From assembly GCA_021159805.1 (NCBI GenBank), contig JAGHDT010000545.1, forward strand, positions 1 through 5,519: a stretch of 5,519 nucleotides of DNA, written 5' to 3'. This document shows, piece by piece, positions 1 to 2,857 of this stretch. Under the pieces are notes generated by a model. It was not told the origin of the DNA. It made no database searches and saw nothing but the letters and a program-made list of their open reading frames with translations. This DNA is from Anaerolineae bacterium (lineage in GTDB: Bacteria; Chloroflexota; Anaerolineae; B4-G1; SLSP01). Position numbers and translations under genes: made by a program. Each line of letters starts with the position of its first letter. The first letter of the stretch is position 1.

Positions 1-2
1 AC

Positions 3-323
3 ACCCTGGGTGACGTCGGCCACGCGATCCAGTCGCACGCAGAGTCCCACGGATACTCAGTGGTGCGCGCCTTTGTGGGCCACGGCACGGGGGTCCGATT
101 CCACGAACCTCCCGACGTCTACCACTACGGTGAACCCGGGGTGGGGGTAGTGCTGAAGCGCAACATGGTCTTCACCATCGAGCCGATGATCAACATCGGT
201 GGCTATGATGTCACTGTGTTGGAGGATGGGTGGACGGCGATCACAACGGACCGCTCGCTTTCTGCGCAGTGGGAGCACACTCTGCGTGTCACGGATGACG
301 GCTACGAGATTCTCACGGCATAG
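3..323 (+). CDS. map: Methionine aminopeptidase type I, C-terminal part (5' end outside window)
   Basis: This is the last 106 residues of a type I methionine aminopeptidase, the cytosolic metalloenzyme that removes the initiator Met from new proteins. The reading frame is open from base 3, so the gene starts outside the window; the GTG at 60 is an internal codon. Three landmarks of the pita-bread fold are visible: FVGHGTG with the metal-site His, the FTIEPM segment with a metal-ligand Glu, and QWEHT with the final Glu ligand. It ends in a typical GYEILTA tail. The upstream ligands (one His and two Asp in the E. coli enzyme) would lie before the window. In the visible part nothing is broken. 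The next gene lies 168 bp downstream behind its own candidate promoter, so the two are probably not tightly co-transcribed. Confidence 0.95.
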   Translation, partial: TLGDVGHAIQSHAESHGYSVVRAFVGHGTGVRFHEPPDVYHYGEPGVGVVLKRNMVFTIEPMINIGGYDVTVLEDGWTAITTDRSLSAQWEHTLRVTDDGYEILTA

Positions 324-358
324 CGCGCCGCTGAGGCCCGAGACTTGTGGGGTTGCTC

Positions 359-393
359 ACAGCTATCCGCACCCTGATCCGGTGACCAGCTGT
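359..393 (+). terminator. Weak hairpin after map, possible transcript end
   Basis: An imperfect hairpin can form from ACAGCT (359-364) with AGCTGT (388-393), with an inner CACC (370-373)/GGTG (381-384) pair around a 7-nt loop. Only scattered T residues follow (GGTGATTTGAG), not a proper T-tract. It could end the map transcript, but the support is only the pairing itself. Confidence 0.25.
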
Positions 394-427
394 TGGTGAT
401 TTGAGATTTGCCAGATTTCCATCACGA

Positions 428-458
428 TTATGGCTATTACCGGCCGGTGTGGTATCAT
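428..458 (+). promoter_or_regulatory. Extended -10 promoter with internal palindrome, upstream of the MIP18 gene
   Basis: TGGTATCAT (450-458) matches the extended -10 pattern TGn-TATAAT with one mismatch. The -35 is poor: TTATGG at 428-433 with a long 19-bp spacer, as expected of extended -10 promoters that rely less on -35. Transcription would start near 465, giving a short leader of about 27 nt before the ATG at 492. The perfect 10-bp palindrome ACCGGCCGGT (439-448) lies in the spacer directly upstream of the extended -10, where a bound repressor would block polymerase. No regulator is identified. Confidence 0.4.
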
Positions 459-491
459 GTGTGGGATATGGAATCCATGAGGAGGACGATG

Positions 492-785
492 ATGCAGGGA
501 GATGCGAACGAGATTCGTAAGGGATTGCGCGACGTTATTGACTTTGAGATCGGTCTTGATGTAGTCGCGATGGGCATGATCCGTGAGATCGATGTGACTG
601 ACGACGGGGTGGCTATCACGATGATCCTGACGTCACCGATGTGCCCGATGGCATCTTTTATGATGAACCAGGTGAAAGAACGCGCCTCAGAGATCACCGA
701 GAAGCCGGTGACTGTGGTGATGGGCAAGGAACTCTGGAAGCCTGATCTGATGGAGCAGGAAGCCCGAGACGCTCTCGGCATCTAG
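492..785 (+). CDS. MIP18/DUF59-family protein (SufT/PaaD-like), probable Fe-S assembly factor
   Basis: A 97-residue protein of the MIP18 (DUF59) family, small cytosolic proteins linked to iron-sulfur cluster maturation (SufT, PaaD and eukaryotic CIA2 belong here). Family landmarks in order: an N-terminal helix; IDFEIGLDVVAMGMI (residues 16-30), the counterpart of the usual DPEIGxxVVDLGLI; a beta strand; LTSPMCPM (46-53) carrying the conserved reactive Cys51; a helix; VTVVMGKELWKP (73-84); and a C-terminal EARDALGI. The frame is open back to a TTG at 408, but AGGAGG at 480-485 lies 6 nt before the ATG at 492 and only 3 nt before the in-frame ATG at 489. The promoter's expected start near 465 also excludes 408, so I chose 492. 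The protein is Met-rich (10 of 97). The exact client is unknown. Confidence 0.85.
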   Translation: MQGDANEIRKGLRDVIDFEIGLDVVAMGMIREIDVTDDGVAITMILTSPMCPMASFMMNQVKERASEITEKPVTVVMGKELWKPDLMEQEARDALGI

Positions 786-789
786 GTTC

Positions 790-817
790 TTGACAAACCC
801 TTCACGTCGTGCATAAT
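790..817 (+). promoter_or_regulatory. Promoter of the pheS T-box transcript
   Basis: A perfect -35 TTGACA (790-795), a 16-bp spacer and CATAAT (812-817, 5 of 6 to consensus) form the best sigma-70-type promoter in the window. It begins 4 bp after the preceding stop codon, and the expected start near 824 falls just before the first T-box helix. This implies constitutive initiation with control left to the leader. Confidence 0.75.
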
Positions 818-823
818 AAGAGT

Positions 824-1137
824 ATATATGTAAAGGCTGCGACGGGGAAAAGTAAGCGGACGGCACCTGACAGGGAGATGCGATCACTGACTGAGAGTCG
901 CATCCAGCGAAAGCCCGGCGAAGTTCACCTCTGAGCTGACCGTTGAACGACCCCGAAATCGGGTCAAGTAGATGGCTCCGCGGGACCGGCGTTATCGGGA
1001 CATCCCATCGTCAAGGACGAGCGTCCCAGACTGTGGAAACAAGTGTCTTTGCCTGCCGCAGGTAGGGCGGGTAGAGAAAAGCAGGGTGGTACCGCGGGAG
1101 TCACGCTCTCGTCCCGGCAGGGATGAGAGCGTTTTTC
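824..1137 (+). promoter_or_regulatory. T-box riboswitch leader, probable tRNA-Phe (TTC specifier)
   Basis: This 399-bp gap between genes holds a T-box leader that senses uncharged tRNA and controls pheS. The invariant T-box AGGGTGGTACCGCG is at 1083-1096. The antiterminator folds as GGG (1084-1086) with CCC (1113-1115) and GCG (1094-1096) with CGT (1110-1112), leaving the classic 7-nt bulge TGGTACC. TGGT (1087-1090) would pair with a tRNA 3' end having discriminator A, as expected of tRNA-Phe. Stem I can close through CGACGG (840-845) and CCGTTG (940-945), with an AGTA-type element (851-854) and a perfect 7-bp arm GATGCGA/TCGCATC (877-883/898-904). The segment GAAGTTCACCTCTGAG (920-935) fits the specifier-loop pattern, giving codon TTC (Phe) at 924-926 followed by the usual A. 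Further arms: GACCC/GGGTC (949-953/961-965), and GGGAC/GTCCC (997-1001/1023-1027) enclosing TCGTC/GACGA. The specifier assignment is inferred and agrees with the downstream gene. Confidence 0.92.
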
Positions 1138-1140
1138 TTT
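1104..1140 (+). terminator. T-box intrinsic terminator
   Basis: A 12-bp stem, 1104-1115 with 1120-1131 (one G-T wobble, loop GGCA), is followed by TTTTTCTTT. Its left arm contains CGTCCC (1110-1115), which is also the 3' side of the antiterminator, so the two folds exclude each other. This is the off state when tRNA-Phe is charged. Confidence 0.92.
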
Positions 1141-1184
1141 GTCCGGCAGTGACTCTGAAACGAAGTAACTAGTGGAGGTGGTGT

Positions 1185-2231
1185 ATGCGTTCATTCGAGG
1201 AACTGGAGCGGCTCCATGGGCAGGCTCTGGCGGATCTCGCCGGGGCCCTGACCACGAGCGCGCTTGAGACGTGGGAGGACGGCTATCTGGGCCGCAAGGG
1301 CCAGATCACGCTGCAGGCGCGTAGGGTGGGGCAGATGCCGAAGGAGGATCGCCCGGCTTTTGGCCGGCGCGTCAACGAGGTCAAGCAGATGCTGCAGGGC
1401 GCTTATGATGCCCGTCTGGAGGAGATCCGCCGCGGGGAACTATCGCGTCAGCTGGCCGATGAGGCCATTGATATCACGCTGCCTGGGCGCCCGGTGATTC
1501 CTGGGCACCTGCATCTCACGACCCAGGCGTTGCGCGAGCTCTATAGTATTTTCGCCAAGATGGGCTTTGAGGTCTACGAGGCGCCGGATGTGGAACTCGA
1601 GGCCTACAACTTCGACCTGTTGAACATCCCCGAGTACCATCCTGCTCGTGATATGTGGGACACCTTCTGGGTGCAGGACGCCGGCGAAGGAGGGGATCGC
1701 AGGTTGCTGCGGACCCACACGTCGCCGGGCCAGATTCGTGCTATGCGCGAGAGGTATCCCGAGCCGATTCGTGTGATTCTCCCGGGCAAGTGCTACCGTT
1801 ACGAGCAGATTACGGTCCGCTCCGAGCATCAGTTCTATCAGCTGGAGGGTCTTGCTGTGGGCCGCGGCATCACGATGACGGATCTTATTGGGACTATCCA
1901 GCAGTGGGCGCGCCTCTATTACGGCCCAGACCGGAGCGTACGCATCCGCAGCTCTTATTTCCCATTCACCGAGCCCAGTATCGAGGCGGACATCGACTGT
2001 ATCCTCTGCCACGGCGAGGGCTGTGCTGTCTGCAAATACAGTGGTTGGTTGGAGATCGCCGGTGCCGGGATGGTCCAGCCTGTCGTGCTGCAGAACGGTG
2101 GCTACGACCCCGACGAGTGGAGCGGCTTCGCCTTCGGTTTCGGGGTTGAGCGCCCGGCTATGCAGAAGTACGGTGTGAAGGATATCCGGTGGTACTACGG
2201 GAATGACCTGCGATTCTTGAGGCAGTTCTAG
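1185..2231 (+). CDS. pheS: Phenylalanyl-tRNA synthetase alpha subunit
   Basis: The 348-residue catalytic subunit of the alpha2-beta2 phenylalanyl-tRNA synthetase, which charges tRNA-Phe in the cytosol. The N-terminal 90 residues form the helical arm, with a GYLGRKGQITL segment. The class II core follows: NIPEYHPARDMWDTFWV (147-163); LLRTHTSP with H178 and S180; motif 2 around GKCYRYE to FYQLEG (201-222), keeping Q219 and E221; YFPFTEPS (258-265), keeping F259 and F261; and motif 3 GFAFGFGVER (314-323). A316 corresponds to E. coli Ala294, which shapes the Phe pocket, so normal Phe specificity is expected. C272, C275, C280 and C283 form a probable zinc-type knob. Compared with common family sequence, FHQ is FYQ (Y218) and GMVHP is GMVQP (Q298). 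The start is the ATG after GGAGGTG (1174-1180). It is controlled by the T-box just upstream, and pheT follows after an unusually long gap. Confidence 0.98.
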   Translation: MRSFEELERLHGQALADLAGALTTSALETWEDGYLGRKGQITLQARRVGQMPKEDRPAFGRRVNEVKQMLQGAYDARLEEIRRGELSRQLADEAIDITLPGRPVIPGHLHLTTQALRELYSIFAKMGFEVYEAPDVELEAYNFDLLNIPEYHPARDMWDTFWVQDAGEGGDRRLLRTHTSPGQIRAMRERYPEPIRVILPGKCYRYEQITVRSEHQFYQLEGLAVGRGITMTDLIGTIQQWARLYYGPDRSVRIRSSYFPFTEPSIEADIDCILCHGEGCAVCKYSGWLEIAGAGMVQPVVLQNGGYDPDEWSGFAFGFGVERPAMQKYGVKDIRWYYGNDLRFLRQF

Positions 2232-2237
2232 CGGGTC

Positions 2238-2272
2238 AGCGGCGTAGCGTCTTGGCGGCATAGCGGCTTAGC
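2238..2272 (+). repeat. Left octamer array, inverted-repeat arm before the four-helix-bundle gene
   Basis: After AGC (2238-2240), four back-to-back 8-bp units can be read: GGCGTAGC, GTCTTGGC, GGCATAGC and GGCTTAGC (2241-2272). Read on the other strand they are GCTACGCC, GCCAAGAC, GCTATGCC and GCTAAGCC, the same family of octamers found on the + strand after the gene. Positions 2238-2270 pair with 2676-2708 at 29 of 33 positions. The array begins 6 bp after the pheS stop and ends 13 bp before the Shine-Dalgarno sequence of the next gene. Confidence 0.8.
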
Positions 2273-2297
2273 GATCCATTGTGCTAAGGAGGCGGCG

Positions 2298-2678
2298 GTG
2301 AGGAACTTCCGGAAGCTGATAGCTTGGCAGAAGGCAGATGATCTCGCGGTTGAGATCTACGAGGTCACTGGGAGGTTCCCGGCAGATGAGAGATTTGGCA
2401 TTGTCTCGCAGGTGAGACGGGCCGGCGTGTCCGTTGCTGCTAACATCGCTGAAGGTTGTGGCCGAGAGACTGTGGTTGACTTCCGACGCTTCTTGCACCA
2501 GGCGCGGGGTTCGCTGTACGAGGTCGAGTACTACATACATCTGTCCGGTCGTTTGGGATATCTTCAGCCTATCGAGCAGGAGGCGCTCTCGAGCCAATGC
2601 TCCGAGGCCGCGAAAGTCTTGCAGGGCTTCATCAACAGTCTGGACCGGCAGGTCAAGCGCGGTCGTGCTGTTAACTAA
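2298..2678 (+). CDS. Four-helix-bundle protein, 23S rRNA intervening-sequence (S23) family
   Basis: A 126-residue protein of the S23 / 23S rRNA-IVP four-helix-bundle family. The best known members are encoded inside intervening sequences of 23S rRNA, and relatives include the Avd proteins of diversity-generating retroelements. The biochemical role of stand-alone members is unclear; nucleic-acid binding is a common suggestion. Family features seen: FRKLIAWQKADDLAVEIYEVT (residues 4-24) as helix 1, then FPADERFGIVSQVRRAGVSV leading into the hallmark AANIAEG (47-53), FRRFLHQARGSLYEVEYYI (62-80) as a central helix, and the C-terminal helix from about 90 to 122 with a basic tail KRGRAVN. Length is usual for the family and it looks intact. 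The GTG start is set by TAAGGAGG (2285-2292), 5 nt upstream. It is co-oriented with pheS and pheT and probably shares their T-box-controlled transcript; no separate promoter is visible. No reverse transcriptase or variable repeat is present, so an Avd role is not supported here. Confidence 0.93.
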   Translation: MRNFRKLIAWQKADDLAVEIYEVTGRFPADERFGIVSQVRRAGVSVAANIAEGCGRETVVDFRRFLHQARGSLYEVEYYIHLSGRLGYLQPIEQEALSSQCSEAAKVLQGFINSLDRQVKRGRAVN

Positions 2679-2708
2679 GACGCTACGACGCCACGACGCT
2701 ACGCCGCT
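2675..2708 (+). repeat. Right octamer array 1, inverted-repeat arm
   Basis: Units of 8 bp follow without gaps: CTAAGAC (partial, including the TAA stop), GCTACGAC, GCCACGAC, GCTACGCC and a partial GCT. Positions 2676-2708 are the reverse complement of 2238-2270 with four mismatches, including a 14-bp perfect outer block. The array starts inside the stop codon of the four-helix-bundle gene. Confidence 0.8.
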
Positions 2709-2799
2709 CACGGGCCAATGTTCCGAGGTCGCGAAAGCGCTGCAGGGCTTCATCAACAGTCTGGACCGGCAGATCAAGCGCGGTCGTGCTGTTAACTAA
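2707..2799 (+). pseudogene. Orphan C-terminal fragment of a four-helix-bundle gene (duplicate)
   Basis: This is the second copy of the last 30 codons of the gene ending at 2678, in a different frame because the offset (121) is not a multiple of three. Its translation LTGQCSEVAKALQGF continues to INSLDRQIKRGRAVN and a TAA, against LSSQCSEAAKVLQGF in the intact gene. All five amino-acid changes are mild (S to T, S to G, A to V, V to A, V to I) and no stop or frameshift has appeared. It has no start codon or Shine-Dalgarno sequence of its own and lacks the first three helices, so it is probably not translated. It may be a slipped duplicate or the remainder of a second family member. Confidence 0.8.
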
Positions 2800-2823
2800 G
2801 ACGCTATGCCGCTACGACGCTTA
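2795..2823 (+). repeat. Right octamer array 2 (after the duplicate)
   Basis: The 8-bp phase continues: ACTAAGAC, GCTATGCC, GCTACGAC, then a decaying GCTTA. Its reverse complement matches 2246-2270 of the left array at 22 of 25 positions, including an 11-bp exact GCGGCATAGCG block that right array 1 does not match exactly. The left array therefore resembles both right arrays, each in a different stretch. Confidence 0.7.
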
Positions 2824-2840
2824 TGTGGCGCACCAGTTTC

Positions 2841-2851
2841 AGAGAGAGAGG
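2841..2851 (+). promoter_or_regulatory. Shine-Dalgarno sequence setting the pheT start
   Basis: The purine run AGAGAGAGAGG ends 6 nt before the ATG at 2858, with GAGG as its core. It fixes the pheT start at 2858 although the frame is open back to 2786, where the upstream codons lie within the duplicated repeat. Confidence 0.75.
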
Positions 2852-2857
2852 CTTACT

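Larger units (their letters stand above)
2584..2821 (+). repeat. 121-bp tandem direct duplication
   Basis: Two head-to-tail copies with an offset of exactly 121 bp: 2584-2700 and 2705-2821, with 106 of 117 positions identical (about 91%). Each copy covers the last 30 codons of the four-helix-bundle gene, its TAA and the start of the octamer array. Both begin at CGCTC (2584-2588 and 2705-2709), a short homology that could have seeded the duplication. Differences include 2589, 2592, 2600, 2608, 2617-2619, 2652, 2686, 2688 and 2692. Confidence 0.95.
2238..2823 (+). mobile_element. Putative inserted cassette: four-helix-bundle gene between inverted octamer arrays
   Basis: The segment separates pheS from pheT, which normally lie next to each other. 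Its outer limits are octamer arrays in opposite orientation, the left at 2238-2272 and right ones at 2675-2708 and 2795-2823, enclosing one complete four-helix-bundle gene and one partial duplicate. Removing it would leave about 40 bp between pheS and pheT, a normal operon spacing. No transposase, integrase or clear target-site duplication is visible, so mobility is inferred from position and structure only. It may instead be a non-autonomous or RNA-level element, or a decayed remnant. Confidence 0.5.

Noticed and set aside
408..491. N-terminal extension of the MIP18-family protein from a TTG at 408
   Set aside because: The Shine-Dalgarno AGGAGG at 480-485 and the -10 at 453-458 lie inside this stretch, and the encoded His/Tyr/Trp-rich residues do not resemble the family.
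964..1194. Small open frames on both strands in the pheS leader
   Set aside because: The region is accounted for by T-box structure, and the frames have no family features or convincing ribosome binding sites.
1440..2261. Long minus-strand open frame (273 codons) opposite pheS
   Set aside because: It overlaps a highly conserved class II synthetase entirely, shows no recognisable domain, and is explained by GC-rich codon bias.
2232..2297. Separate promoter for the S23-family gene
   Set aside because: No -35/-10 pair with reasonable match and spacing is visible between the left array and the Shine-Dalgarno sequence.
2298..2678. Avd component of a diversity-generating retroelement
   Set aside because: The fold family is shared, but there is no reverse transcriptase, template repeat or variable repeat in the window, and the neighbours are synthetase genes.
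2434..2799. A 121-codon frame running through the S23-family gene into the duplicate
   Set aside because: Its first part is the +1 frame shadow of the real gene. Only the last 30 codons match the family, and no start supports translation.
2238..2823. CRISPR array or classical insertion sequence
   Set aside because: The 8-bp units have no spacers, no transposase gene is present, and no clear target-site duplication was found at the outer edges.
2786..2857. 24-residue N-terminal extension of PheT from 2786
   Set aside because: The codons come from the duplicated repeat and octamer array. The family's standard start (MRIPLSWL) at 2858 has a well placed Shine-Dalgarno sequence.
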